Part shown: piece after piece, positions 1-8,906 of the stretch
Layout of the letters: every line of letters starts with the position of its first letter
How positions within the stretch are numbered: the stretch's first letter is position 1
From: Candidatus Sumerlaeota bacterium
Lineage (GTDB): Bacteria > Sumerlaeota > Sumerlaeia > SLMS01 > JAHLLQ01
Assembly (NCBI GenBank): GCA_030156535.1
Contig: JASGMJ010000005.1
Span: 1 to 64,000, forward strand
Length of the DNA: 64,000 nucleotides
Reading direction: 5' to 3'
Notes under the pieces: generated by a model
Told to the model about the DNA's origin: nothing
Databases searched by the model: none
The model's input: only the letters and a program-made list of their open reading frames with translations
Position numbers and translations under genes: made by a program

Positions 1-1
1 G

Positions 2-1183
2 TCCGGCCCGCGACTTGTGAAGTCTTCGCCGCCACTTGTGAACAATGTCCCTCGGACTTGTGAAGTCTTGCCCGCGACTTGTGAAGCCCAGAGTTCACAC
101 GAAGTTAAAGAAGTTGAAGAAGTTAAATATCAAGTTAACCCAAAGGCGCACCATAGGTGCGCGACGCGAACGGAATCCTTCTCGCAATTCTGGACACGCT
201 ACCCGAGGAAGCAGCGCAGGAAAGAAGCACAGGCAGCGTGGAAGAAACTCGCTCCCGATGACGAAACCGTGAAACAGATTTTCTCCGCGCTCGAAGAAGA
301 CAAGACCTCGACGCAATGGACCAAGGACGGCGGCCGATTCGTTCCGAGCGCCGCTAGATGGCTCGACGAAAGACGCTGGGAAGACGAACAGGACGCGGAC
401 GGGAAACCGCGAGCTGGCTGCGAGGCGACGGCGGGAACGGCAACGATGCCGGGGGCGTGGGCAGTTTACGACATCGAAAAGTGGTTCCCCCGGGTTGGCA
501 TTGTGCCGGTTTGTGGCATGTCTGCGGAACTTGGCGCATTGGCCGATGCTGCCTTCGGCCCGGACCCATTCGCGGAATCGAAACTCTCGGAAGCCCTCGG
601 GAAGTCCAAGAGCATTGAAGCGTTGAAGGCAAGGTTGGCCGAAGAAAGGACCAAGCGCGAGAGCGCGGAAAGGCTGGGGGCCGAATGTGCCCCCGTGCCT
701 GCCCCGGCGCTCGCAACTCCGCCCCCGCGCAACCCTGCCGCAAGCGAGGCACCCCCACCGCCCCAAAGCGAAGCCGCGCCACGGCCCGAACCCGCCGGGC
801 AGATACTCGTGGAGAAGGCGAATTCGCAGGCGCACTTGTGGGAATTGCTCATCAAGGATTCGACGGGGCACTGCGAAGAAGGAAGGCACGCCCGCGTGGA
901 TGCGATTGTCCGAATGGCGGACAAGGATGGCCCCGAGGTTTTCGAGAAACTCTCCGAACTCCGAAAGCGCCTCACAGGCGACAAGCGCCCCGGCACTTTA
1001 GAACTCCTCCGATTCCTCGGCGACAACCCGAACGGCTTTGCCGAGGGCGTCGAGCAACTCCTTGCCGCATCGCCGAAAGCCTCCGCACCCGGCGCTCCCC
1101 CACGGCATCGGGCCGGTTCACACAAAGGCGGTTTCAAATCCGCGAACTTCGCAAGCCTTCTCCCTGAAAGCCCCTCGCCATGA
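2..1183 (+). CDS. phage-type replication initiator protein, 5' end possibly outside the window
   Basis: The frame is open from the window edge, so the true start may lie upstream; the first in-window start codon is GTG at 17. Residues about 55-115 (counted from that GTG) hold FWTRYPRKQRRKEAQAAWKK followed by QWTKDGGRFVPSAARWLDE. This pair of motifs is typical of the C-terminal part of phage replication initiator and helicase-loader proteins. A proline- and alanine-rich linker follows, at about residues 215-265, and then a helical C-terminal domain. The N-terminal helix-turn-helix part expected of the family is not in the window. The 5' part of the frame contains a cluster of iterons, as in the lambda O gene. 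The stop overlaps the ATG of the nuclease gene (ATGA), so the two are translationally coupled. Confidence 0.7.
   Translation, partial: SGPRLVKSSPPLVNNVPRTCEVLPATCEAQSSHEVKEVEEVKYQVNPKAHHRCATRTESFSQFWTRYPRKQRRKEAQAAWKKLAPDDETVKQIFSALEEDKTSTQWTKDGGRFVPSAARWLDERRWEDEQDADGKPRAGCEATAGTATMPGAWAVYDIEKWFPRVGIVPVCGMSAELGALADAAFGPDPFAESKLSEALGKSKSIEALKARLAEERTKRESAERLGAECAPVPAPALATPPPRNPAASEAPPPPQSEAAPRPEPAGQILVEKANSQAHLWELLIKDSTGHCEEGRHARVDAIVRMADKDGPEVFEKLSELRKRLTGDKRPGTLELLRFLGDNPNGFAEGVEQLLAASPKASAPGAPPRHRAGSHKGGFKSANFASLLPESPSP
13..138 (+). other. putative replication origin: four iterons plus an AT-rich stretch inside the initiator gene
   Basis: ACTTGTGAA occurs four times in direct orientation, at 13-21, 34-42, 56-64 and 77-85, so start-to-start spacing is 21, 22 and 21 bp, close to two helical turns. 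Copies one and three extend to ACTTGTGAAGTCTT. An inverted partial copy (TTCACA) lies at 94-99. From 101 to 138 the sequence becomes AT-rich (about a quarter G+C by my count) with GAAGTT repeated every 9 bp, in an otherwise G+C-rich region. Iterons followed by an easily melted segment within the initiator gene is the layout of the lambda origin. Function is inferred. Confidence 0.55.
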
Positions 1184-1938
1184 CGACATTGCCGGAAGCC
1201 CCCACAAGCCACAAGAGCGCCGCCCTCGGCCCGAACCCCTCGGAAGGGCACGAAACCCCGCCAGAGGGCACGGAAACGCGAATCCGGCCCCATCGCGTCC
1301 TTGCCGTACTGGTAGACAACCGAGAGAAACGGCCGCTCGCCTTCCCGGCGGAAACCCGGGGGCGTCAATCGTGGCGAGTTGAGACGTTCACCGCCTGCTT
1401 GCCTGCCGGGGATTATTCCCTCGCCGGACATGGCGGCCGACCCGGGGAAGCGTTCGGCATCGCGATTGAACGCAAGAGCGGTTGGAACGAACTTGCCGGA
1501 AACCTGACGGCGCACCGCGACCGATTCACCCGCGAGTGCCAACGCCTGACGCTCTACCGCACCCGCCTGATCGTTGTGGAAGGCGCAAGCCGCGACGAAC
1601 CCGAAATGGGGATGCTCCGCACCCGAGCCGATCCGCGCGCGCTCATCGCGTCAATCGACGCGCTCTCCGAACGCTACCAGATTCCCGTTGTCTGGACCCG
1701 CGACCGCGAAGAAGCCGCGCAAGTGATTCTCGCCGCTCTCCGCCGCTATGTCGAAAGGCACCTGGCCCCCGGTGGAGCCTCCCGGCCGAAGGACGCCCAC
1801 GGCGCGCCCGCCACGGTTCCCGCATGGCACCTTGCCCAGCTCGAAACCCGCATCGGGAATCTTGAACGCATCGCGGGCGAGCTGCTTAGCGCAAGTCTCC
1901 CCGTTGCTCCCCTGCCTGAACCGCTCGACGTGGCTTAG
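1180..1938 (+). CDS. ERCC4-domain (XPF-type) nuclease
   Basis: The 252-residue protein carries the XPF/ERCC4 nuclease signature: VDNREKRP at about residue 45, GDYSLAG at about 75 and IERKSGWNELAGNL at about 95-108, the last matching the family ERKxxxDL metal-binding motif. The remaining helical region (RFTRECQRL, DALSERYQIPVVWTRDREEAA) also fits the fold. Standalone ERCC4 nucleases of this size are common in phages and mobile elements, where they act on branched DNA in replication or recombination. The start ATG overlaps the stop of the initiator gene, so the two form one operon. No HhH domain is visible after the nuclease, only a short helical tail. Confidence 0.8.
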   Translation: MTTLPEAPTSHKSAALGPNPSEGHETPPEGTETRIRPHRVLAVLVDNREKRPLAFPAETRGRQSWRVETFTACLPAGDYSLAGHGGRPGEAFGIAIERKSGWNELAGNLTAHRDRFTRECQRLTLYRTRLIVVEGASRDEPEMGMLRTRADPRALIASIDALSERYQIPVVWTRDREEAAQVILAALRRYVERHLAPGGASRPKDAHGAPATVPAWHLAQLETRIGNLERIAGELLSASLPVAPLPEPLDVA

Positions 1939-1953
1939 CCCCCCCGAGCTTCC

Positions 1954-2703
1954 TCAAATATGCGGTTCGCCGCTGGCGTCCACAAACCGCATCGGCTTGA
2001 CAGTGAGAACCGCACCGTCACGAATCGACGCCGCTCCAATTTCTGACTGAGAACCGAGCGATAGGGTCCAAGTGGCTGTCTCGCCCGGTTCAAGACCGCC
2101 GGGAATATCGTATCTGACTGACTCCACTCCCCACGGCACCGCGCGGCCCGGTGTCTGGTAGACGAGTTCAAAGTCTATTTGTGCAACCGCCAAATCTGTT
2201 GTCCCATTCGTGATAGTAAACCGAATGGTGTTTCCTCTGAATGCCGACTCCGCCGGAATGAGTTCAGCGTCTTCCACCTTGAACTTGGGACGAACGGAAG
2301 GCGGCGGCGTCCACTTCGGCGTTGGCGATAGTGTCGGCGTGGTCAAAGCATCGCCGAAGGGCTGAACCTCCCCCGCTACTGGCTCTTGCGGACCGTTCAT
2401 CACAGTGCGGTCAACCGCGAGATAGGCAGCCGGACCCCCGACAATGAGAAGGGCGACGGCCACAATCGCGGCCCCAGAACCGAGGCCAAAGAGAAAGAGA
2501 ACCCACAACAGGAAAGAACCGGTGGGATTGACCCCGGAGGCACGCTTCACCCTCCGAGAGTCGATAAGCCAAGCCACATTGGCGACGAATCCGGGCAGCC
2601 AACAAAGCCAGTAGAGAAAGAAGCAGACAACCGCCGGGCCAACGAAAGAACGCTGAAGCCCAACCGCGCGTTGTGATTCGGGGATTCGTTCGTCCTTTGC
2701 CAT
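1954..2703 (-). CDS. two-helix membrane protein with an extracytoplasmic C-terminal domain, unknown function
   Basis: The 249-residue protein has two strong hydrophobic segments, at about residues 20-48 and 62-95, with a short basic loop (DSRRVKRAS) between them. A threonine- and proline-rich spacer (about 115-135) follows, then a C-terminal beta-rich domain of about 110 residues with VEDAELIPAES and ITNGTTDLAVAQIDFELVYQ. That pattern resembles the FxLYD/DUF4352 type of Ig-like domains that follow a membrane anchor. I do not recognise the specific family. It is convergent with the nuclease gene, with only 15 bp between stops, and is probably cargo of the same element. Confidence 0.6.
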   Translation of the reverse strand: MAKDERIPESQRAVGLQRSFVGPAVVCFFLYWLCWLPGFVANVAWLIDSRRVKRASGVNPTGSFLLWVLFLFGLGSGAAIVAVALLIVGGPAAYLAVDRTVMNGPQEPVAGEVQPFGDALTTPTLSPTPKWTPPPSVRPKFKVEDAELIPAESAFRGNTIRFTITNGTTDLAVAQIDFELVYQTPGRAVPWGVESVRYDIPGGLEPGETATWTLSLGSQSEIGAASIRDGAVLTVKPMRFVDASGEPHI

Positions 2704-3189
2704 GGGTTCCTCCGGTCAATGTATCACTGTGACCAGAAACACGACAGGCCACACGGGCAAGTGATTCCAACACGGTGGGCGAGCTGCTTACCGCCGATTC
2801 CCCCGCCCCCTGACGCTCCATCCACGCCGTCAATTTGGCTCTTTGCCGTCCAATCGTGCCAATCCCCTTGTCCCGCTTGGGTTTTCTTGCCCCCGAGGGC
2901 TTGTGGCTGGCTGGATGTATTGTCGTTGGACAAAAACCCCTCCGCAACGGGGTTTTTTTGGCGCCCCCGGCCCGTCTCCATGATGCGCTGGGGGCGTGGT
3001 GCGTCCGGCAGGCAGCTCGACCCGGGCGGATTCCTTCCTCGACGCCCGCGAGCTGCCCCGATCCGCTCGACCCCCTCCGCCGGTAGGCGTTCCGCGCGTC
3101 ATACTGACGAATATACTGACGAATTAAAACGACTCTTCCGGCCGACCTCGCAAGGCCGCTCGTGGAACCCTGAATTTATTTGATTTAGA
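2704..3189. other. gene-free stretch between the membrane protein and tRNA-Gly
   Basis: No convincing gene is present. An open frame runs through on the plus strand, but it crosses a terminator-like hairpin and has arginine/proline-rich composition of no recognisable type. The region holds the hairpin at 2932-2959 and, close to the tRNA, an exact tandem repeat of ATACTGACGAAT at 3101-3112 and 3113-3124. This is where an attachment core or excisionase sites would be expected if the element integrated into the tRNA gene. Confidence 0.5.
2932..2959. terminator. bidirectional rho-independent terminator
   Basis: AAAAACCCC and GGGGTTTTT form a stem around the 8-nt loop TCCGCAAC, with a run of seven T on the plus strand and A residues on the other side, so it can act on either strand. 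It lies upstream of the start of the minus-strand membrane protein and downstream of the tRNA gene, and so would separate tRNA transcription from the element. Confidence 0.6.
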
Positions 3190-3264
3190 TGGAGCGGGAG
3201 ACGGGACTTGAACCCGCGACATTCAGCTTGGAAGGCTGAAGCTCTACCACTGAGCTACTCCCGC
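3190..3264 (-). tRNA. tRNA-Gly (anticodon TCC)
   Basis: On the minus strand the sequence folds into a full cloverleaf. The acceptor stem is GCGGGAG/CTCCCGC, the D-arm GCTCAGTGGTAGAGC, the anticodon stem TCAGC/GCTGA with loop CTTCCAA (anticodon TCC), and the T-arm GCGGGTTCAAGTCCCGT. The discriminator is T and the CCA end is encoded (3192-3190). Length with CCA is 75 nt. It reads glycine GGA/GGG codons. Its 3' end faces the phage-like genes and is the likely integration target. Confidence 0.95.
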
Positions 3265-3540
3265 CCGGGGAGAACCGGTAAACACTGTGTCACCGGGCCT
3301 CGCGTCAACGAAAATTCCCACCCGCACGCGCCGCTCCCCGAGGATTCCCAGCGGGCGCGCGCTCGTTAGAAAGCCGTGAGTTCCGCGTGCCGCGCGCAGG
3401 CGCGCCGCTCCCTAACGAAAAACACACGGGCAAAAAGGGCCAGTTTCCTTGCTTTCGCTTCGGAGAAGGGGGTTGGCTGCCAGCCCATGCGGGGCACGCA
3501 ATCGCCCGCGAGGGAATGCGAAACCAGGAGCGTCAACAGA

Positions 3541-4407
3541 ATGAGAATCGCAGCAGTGGCAGTGGTGGCAATCGGAGCCGTGGCGGCGTTGGCCGGATGC
3601 GGCAGCGGCACGAGTCAGACGAACGGGGCGGAGTCCCAGAGCATCAGCATCAAGGGCTCGGACACGATGGTGCACCTGGCGAGCGCGTGGGCCGAGGCGT
3701 ACAACGCCGCCCATCCGCAGGCGCGCGTCACTGTGGACGGCGGAGGGTCGGGCACGGGCATCAAGGCGCTGACGCAAGGCGCCGTGGACATCGCGGCGTC
3801 CTCGCGCTCGATGAAGGACATTGAAAAAACCACGGCGGAGGAAAACGGCATCGAATCCGCCGAGCACATCGTGGGCTACGACGGGATTGCCGTGGTCGTG
3901 CGGGCCGACAACCCGGTGAAGACGCTGACGGTTCCCGAACTGAAGGGGATCTTCACGGGGCGCATCACGAACTGGAGCGCGCTGGGCGGGCCGGACCACG
4001 AGATCGTGCCGATTTCGCGCGAGTCCTCCTCGGGCACCTATGTGTATTTCAAGGAAGCCGTGATGGACAACGAGGACTACACGGCGAACGCGCTGCGCTT
4101 TACGTCGAGCGCGCAGATCATCAATGAAATCAGCAGCAATGCCTACGCGATCGCCTACGTGGGCCGCGGCTATGCCGAGCACGGCGAGAACATCCACATG
4201 GTGGGCGTGGAGACTGAACAGCACCCCGAGGGCGCACTGCCCACGGATGACTTCATTCTCTCGAACGCCTATCCGATCGCGCGGCCGTTGTACTTCTACT
4301 CGCTGGCAGTGCCGCGCACGGAAACGCAGCATTTCCTGGAGTGGGTGAAGGGGACCGAGGGGCAGACCATCGTGCGCGAGGAAGGATACGTTCCGCTGCC
4401 CGAGTAA
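3541..4407 (+). CDS. pstS: phosphate ABC transporter substrate-binding lipoprotein
   Basis: This 288-residue lipoprotein has an N-terminal signal ending in the lipobox LAGC (Cys20). GSDTM (about 37), DGGGSGTGIKAL (about 62), DIAASSRSM (about 80) and SRESSSGTYVYF (about 155-166) are the phosphate-contacting loops of PstS. The start chosen is ATG 3541, which has AGGAG 10 bp upstream and makes the signal peptide N-terminal; earlier in-frame starts would bury it. It delivers periplasmic phosphate to PstCA. The 276-bp upstream region follows the divergent tRNA gene, and I recognise no clear Pho box in it. It is the first gene of pstSCAB. Confidence 0.95.
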   Translation: MRIAAVAVVAIGAVAALAGCGSGTSQTNGAESQSISIKGSDTMVHLASAWAEAYNAAHPQARVTVDGGGSGTGIKALTQGAVDIAASSRSMKDIEKTTAEENGIESAEHIVGYDGIAVVVRADNPVKTLTVPELKGIFTGRITNWSALGGPDHEIVPISRESSSGTYVYFKEAVMDNEDYTANALRFTSSAQIINEISSNAYAIAYVGRGYAEHGENIHMVGVETEQHPEGALPTDDFILSNAYPIARPLYFYSLAVPRTETQHFLEWVKGTEGQTIVREEGYVPLPE

Positions 4408-4429
4408 GAAGCGGCACGGGAGAACGGCC

Positions 4430-5311
4430 ATGCGGACTTCCCATTGGACTGACAAGGTGGCGCGGCTCGTCTTCACGGCCGCAGCGGCGAATGCGATTCT
4501 GATCGTGTTCCTGATCTTCGTCTTCATCGGGGCGGAGTCGCGCACGTTCATGGGCACTGAGGGGCTCGGCGCGCTGCTCGACACGCAGTGGGTGCCGACG
4601 TCGGAAATCGACGCGCGCTACGGTCTGCTGCCGATCCTCGGCGGCTCGCTGCTGGTCACGTTTCTCGCGACGTTGTTCGCGATTCCGTTCGGGGTAATCG
4701 GCGCGATCTATCTGGCGGAAGTTGCCAAGCCGTGGGAGCGCGAAATCCTGAAGCCGTTCGTCGAGATGCTGGCGGGTATTCCTTCGGTGGTCGTGGGATT
4801 CTTCGGCGTGGTGGTGCTGGGGCCGATGGTGCGCGACGTGTTCGGGCTGAACACGGGTTTCACGGCTTTGACGGCGGCGTTGTTGCTGGCGTTGATGGCG
4901 GTGCCGACGATTCTGACGATCAGCGAGGACGCGATCCGCAACGTGCCATCGGCGTACAAGCAGGCGTCCGTGGCGCTGGGCGCGTCGCGGCTCCAGACGA
5001 TCTTCAAGGTATGCGTACCCGCCGCTCTCTCGGGGATCGTGGCGGCGGTGATGCTGGGGATCGGCCGCGTCGTGGGCGAGACGATGGCCGTTCTCATGGT
5101 GGCGGGCGGACGCCCCGTGATCACGGCGAACCCGATGGATGGCGTGCGCACGATGACGGCGACCATCGCGGCCGAAATGGGCGACGTGGCCGTGGGCGAC
5201 ACACACTACTCCGTGCTCTTCGTCGTGGGCGTGGTCCTGCTGCTGATGACGTTCACGCTGAACTTCATCGCGCAACGCGTCCTGAAAAAATATGGGTATC
5301 ATCAGGCATGA
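4430..5311 (+). CDS. pstC: phosphate ABC transporter permease PstC
   Basis: The 293-residue integral membrane protein has about six hydrophobic segments, the first at residues 12-35 and then from about 62 onward. The inner-membrane component EAA-type loop is at about residues 165-195 (SEDAIRNVPSAYKQASVALGASRLQTI), where it contacts PstB. GIPSVVVGFFG and RVVGETMAVLM are typical of PstC. It forms the phosphate channel with PstA. It starts 22 bp after pstS, and its stop overlaps the pstA start (ATGA), indicating coupled translation. Confidence 0.95.
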   Translation: MRTSHWTDKVARLVFTAAAANAILIVFLIFVFIGAESRTFMGTEGLGALLDTQWVPTSEIDARYGLLPILGGSLLVTFLATLFAIPFGVIGAIYLAEVAKPWEREILKPFVEMLAGIPSVVVGFFGVVVLGPMVRDVFGLNTGFTALTAALLLALMAVPTILTISEDAIRNVPSAYKQASVALGASRLQTIFKVCVPAALSGIVAAVMLGIGRVVGETMAVLMVAGGRPVITANPMDGVRTMTATIAAEMGDVAVGDTHYSVLFVVGVVLLLMTFTLNFIAQRVLKKYGYHQA

Positions 5312-6159
5312 ACGCACGCACCCGCGAAACAGCCGCCTTCTGGGCCATGCGCCTCACCGCCTACTCGGTCGTCGTGATCGTTGGCTATATCGTTGTGGAC
5401 ATCGTGGTGCGCGGCGCGGGCACGATCAGCATCCCGTTCCTGACCGAGCCGATGCGCAAGAGCGGGCTGGAGGGCGGCATCCTGCCGGCAATCGCAGGCA
5501 CGTTCTGGCTGGTGGCGTGCGCCATCGCGGCGGCGCTGCCGTTGGGCGTGGCATGCGCCATCTACCTGACGGAGTACGCGCGTCCCTCGCGCTTCACCGA
5601 CATGGTGCGCCTGGCGATCACGACGCTGGCGGGCGTGCCGTCGATCGTCTTCGGCCTGTTCGGCCTCGGGCTGTTCGTCTACCAACTGAAGTTCGGCCAG
5701 TCGATCCTGGCGGGCGGCCTCACGCTGGCGTGCCTGATTCTGCCGACGATCATCGTGGCCAGCGAAGAGGCACTGCGCGCAGTGCCCGCCGATTTCCGCG
5801 CGGGCTCGATGGCGCTCGGCGCGACAAAGTGGTACACGATCCGCACGAACGTGCTCCCCTACGCGCTGCCTGGCATCATGACGGGTTCGATCCTGGGAGT
5901 AGGCCGCGCGGCGGGCGAGACGGCGCCGATCCTCCTCACGGTGGCCGCCGCCTACCTGCCGTTTCTCCCGAACTCGCCGATGGACAAGGTCGCCGCGCTC
6001 CCCTACCACCTCTATTATCTGGCAACCCAGGTGCCCGACATGAAGGCGGCAGAGCCGATGCAGTATGGAACGGCGCTGGTGCTGATCGCGCTGGTGCTGG
6101 GAATGAATCTGGGCGCGATGCTGATCCGGGCGTATTTCAGCCGCAAACACCGCTGGTGA
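5308..6159 (+). CDS. pstA: phosphate ABC transporter permease PstA
   Basis: The 283-residue membrane protein is homologous in layout to PstC. It has six hydrophobic segments, [16 protein letters not shown] in the middle, and an EAA-type loop ([23 protein letters not shown]) at about residues 152-175 followed by [13 protein letters not shown]. The start is ATG 5308, overlapping the pstC stop in ATGA. The same frame stays open far upstream through pstC, but that part is only a shadow of pstC. It is half of the transmembrane phosphate channel and is followed by pstB after 7 bp. Confidence 0.95.
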   Translation: MNARTRETAAFWAMRLTAYSVVVIVGYIVVDIVVRGAGTISIPFLTEPMRKSGLEGGILPAIAGTFWLVACAIAAALPLGVACAIYLTEYARPSRFTDMVRLAITTLAGVPSIVFGLFGLGLFVYQLKFGQSILAGGLTLACLILPTIIVASEEALRAVPADFRAGSMALGATKWYTIRTNVLPYALPGIMTGSILGVGRAAGETAPILLTVAAAYLPFLPNSPMDKVAALPYHLYYLATQVPDMKAAEPMQYGTALVLIALVLGMNLGAMLIRAYFSRKHRW

Positions 6160-6166
6160 ACTATTC

Positions 6167-6946
<780 letters not shown>

Positions 6947-7277
6947 CCGACGCGCGGCAAGGCAATCGGCGAAACGCGAAAGACCAAGAAACCACGAATC
7001 GCCGGATTGGCACGAGCGTAACAAGGTACCGGACACACCGGCATCAATCGTTCAGTCGTCCCTTCGGGACTCGATTCCCGGGCAAACGACGGTTGCCATT
7101 CTCATTCGGCGCTTTTCCTTCTTCGTGCCGATTCGTGCGATTCGTGGTCCCTCTTGGTCACTCGAACCACGCACCACGCACCACGAACCATGCTCTCGCC
7201 CCATTCTTCCCTTGTCCGCTCCCACCAACGTCTGAATATGGCCAAAATCGCCATACTCCGACGTTCGAGGTCATTGC
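6947..7277. other. repeat-filled gap between pstB and the NhaC-type gene
   Basis: No gene is visible. The space holds a pair of inverted arms (6982-7015 and 7121-7159), a partial copy of the palindromic dispersed repeat between them (7042-7071), and a heptamer array of the GAACCAC type at 7163-7190. A promoter for the downstream gene may lie near 7230-7265, but none is clear. Confidence 0.6.
6982..7159. repeat. 178-bp nested inverted-repeat unit
   Basis: The left arm begins GACCAAGA, AACCACGAATCGC and continues to GGCACGA. The right arm contains TCGTGCC, GCGATTCGTGGT and CTCTTGGTC, its inverted counterpart with small gaps. Between the arms sits TCGTTCAGTCGTCCCTTCGG, the outer hairpin of the palindromic repeat found at 9046, 12966 and 39704. 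Arms of the same ACCACGAAT/GCACGAA type recur at about 8970 and 32560, joined there to the CACCACGGAGACACGGAG motif. Confidence 0.6.
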
Positions 7278-8906
7278 GTGGATTACTCCTGGCTCAGCAT
7301 CCTCCCCCCGCTTGCCGCCATTGCCGCCGCCCTGCTCACCCGCCAGGTCGTCCTTTCCCTCTTCCTTGGGGTCTGGATGGGGTGGACGGTCATCGAGGGC
7401 GGCAACCCGCTCCTCGGGCTGGGCGCGGCTCTCGCGCAGCTCATCGCCGTCTTCGAGAGCGGCTATAACACCAAGGTCATCCTCTTCAGCGCCCTCGTCG
7501 GCTCGCTGATTCTGCTCACCCAGCGTTCGGGCGGCGTCGCGGGTTTCATCGCCTGGATGCGCTCGCTCAACATCGGCCAGACGCGGCGCGGCGCCGAGCT
7601 CGTCGCCTTCGTCACCGGCATCGTTGTCTTCGTGGAATCCTCGATCACGTGCCTCGTGGTGGGCTCCGTCGCGCGTCCGCTCACCGACCGCCTGAACATC
7701 GCGCGCGAAAAGCTCGCGTACATCTGCGACTCCACGTCGGCGCCGGTCTGCATCCTGATCCCCATGAACGCCTGGGGCGCATACATCATGGGGCTGCTGC
7801 TGAACGAGGGAATCGACCACCCGCTCGGCGTGCTGGCGCGCGCCGTGCCGCTGAACTTCTACGCCTGGCTGGCGCTTGGCCTCACGGCCTACGTCATCAT
7901 CACGGGGCGCGACTTCGGGCCGATGCGCACGGCCGTCGAACGCGCCGCCACCACGGGCAAGCTCCTGCGCGACGGCGCCGTCCCCATGATCGACACCGAC
8001 GTGATCGCCGCCGAAGCCAAACCCGGCATTCCGCTGCGCAAGCGCAACATGCTGCTCCCCCTCGCCGTCATGATCCTGATGATGCCCATCGGCCTGTACG
8101 TCACGGGCCACGGCGCCGTGGCGGACAAGCAGGCCACCGCGATTGCCGAAGCCCCCGTCCTGCAGGCCCGCGCCACCGCCATTGCCGAACTGCTCGCCGC
8201 GACCCGTTCCACCGAGGCCGACGCCTCCATCGGCGCGTTGCGCACCGAACTCGCCGCCGAGCAACAGGAAGTCGCCGCCCTGCTCGCCACCGCGCAGAGC
8301 AACGCCGCCATGCAGCCCGACCTCTTCAACATGCTCAACGAAGGCTCCGGATCCACGGCCGTCTTCTGGGCCGTGCTCGCCGCCATCGCCACGGCCGGCG
8401 GGCTCTACCTGCTCCAGCGCATCATGTCGCTGGGCGAAGTGATGACCGACATCCTCAAGGGCGCGGGCGGCCTCATGCCCATGGCCGCCATCATGATGCT
8501 CGCCTTTGCGATCAACGACACGTGCGCCGCCCTCGGCACGGGCAAGTGGGTTGCCGCCGCCACCGAGCCGTTCCTCGTTTCCGGCTTCGTTCCCGCCGTG
8601 CTCTTCGGCGTCTCCTGCTTCATTGCCTTTTCCACGGGCACGTCGTGGGGCACGTTCGGCATTATGATGCCGATCGGCGTTCCGCTCGCGCTCGCCACGG
8701 GTGTCGATCTCCCGCTCGCCGTTGCCGCCATCATGGGAGGCGGTGTTTTCGGCGACCACTGCTCGCCCATTTCCGACACCTCGGTGGTTTCCTCAATGGC
8801 CACCGCGTGCGACCACATCGACCACGTGCGCACACAACTCCCCTACGCCCTCACCGCCGCCGCGGGCGCCATCGTGCTCTTCCTCATTGCGGGGTTTGTG
8901 ATGTAG
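7278..8906 (+). CDS. NhaC-family Na+/H+ antiporter
   Basis: This 542-residue polytopic membrane protein belongs to the NhaC family. ITCLVVGSVARPLTDR, SAPVCILIPMNAWGAY (about 154-170) and, near the C-terminus, GGGVFGDHCSPISDTSVVSS (about 490-510) are diagnostic ion-pathway motifs. About ten to twelve hydrophobic segments are visible. It probably exchanges Na+ (or an amine/organic acid with Na+) for H+ at the inner membrane. Residues about 277-358 form a hydrophilic, alanine/glutamate-rich coiled-coil-like insert between membrane halves. The start is GTG 7278, with GAGG 7 bp upstream. Exact substrate is not determinable. Confidence 0.85.
   Translation: MDYSWLSILPPLAAIAAALLTRQVVLSLFLGVWMGWTVIEGGNPLLGLGAALAQLIAVFESGYNTKVILFSALVGSLILLTQRSGGVAGFIAWMRSLNIGQTRRGAELVAFVTGIVVFVESSITCLVVGSVARPLTDRLNIAREKLAYICDSTSAPVCILIPMNAWGAYIMGLLLNEGIDHPLGVLARAVPLNFYAWLALGLTAYVIITGRDFGPMRTAVERAATTGKLLRDGAVPMIDTDVIAAEAKPGIPLRKRNMLLPLAVMILMMPIGLYVTGHGAVADKQATAIAEAPVLQARATAIAELLAATRSTEADASIGALRTELAAEQQEVAALLATAQSNAAMQPDLFNMLNEGSGSTAVFWAVLAAIATAGGLYLLQRIMSLGEVMTDILKGAGGLMPMAAIMMLAFAINDTCAALGTGKWVAAATEPFLVSGFVPAVLFGVSCFIAFSTGTSWGTFGIMMPIGVPLALATGVDLPLAVAAIMGGGVFGDHCSPISDTSVVSSMATACDHIDHVRTQLPYALTAAAGAIVLFLIAGFVM

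Larger units (their letters stand above)
1..3190. mobile_element. right end of an integrated phage-like element, truncated by the window edge
   Basis: The first 3.2 kb carries a phage-type replication initiator, an ERCC4-type nuclease in a coupled operon, and a membrane protein on the opposite strand. It ends at the 3' end of a tRNA-Gly gene. The tRNA 3' end points into this region, which is the usual arrangement when a tyrosine integrase uses a tRNA 3' end as attachment site. No integrase or second attachment copy is visible, because the left part lies outside the window. The extent and the attachment role are inferred; the gene content is seen. Confidence 0.45.

Noticed and set aside
2719-3183. 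An open frame of 154 residues on the plus strand beside the tRNA gene
   Set aside because: It crosses a strong terminator-like hairpin, has a cysteine- and proline-rich composition with no recognisable pattern, and no ribosome site precedes it.
4588-5307. Long upstream extension of the pstA frame
   Set aside because: This part lies inside pstC in another frame; the real pstA starts at ATG 5308, overlapping the pstC stop.
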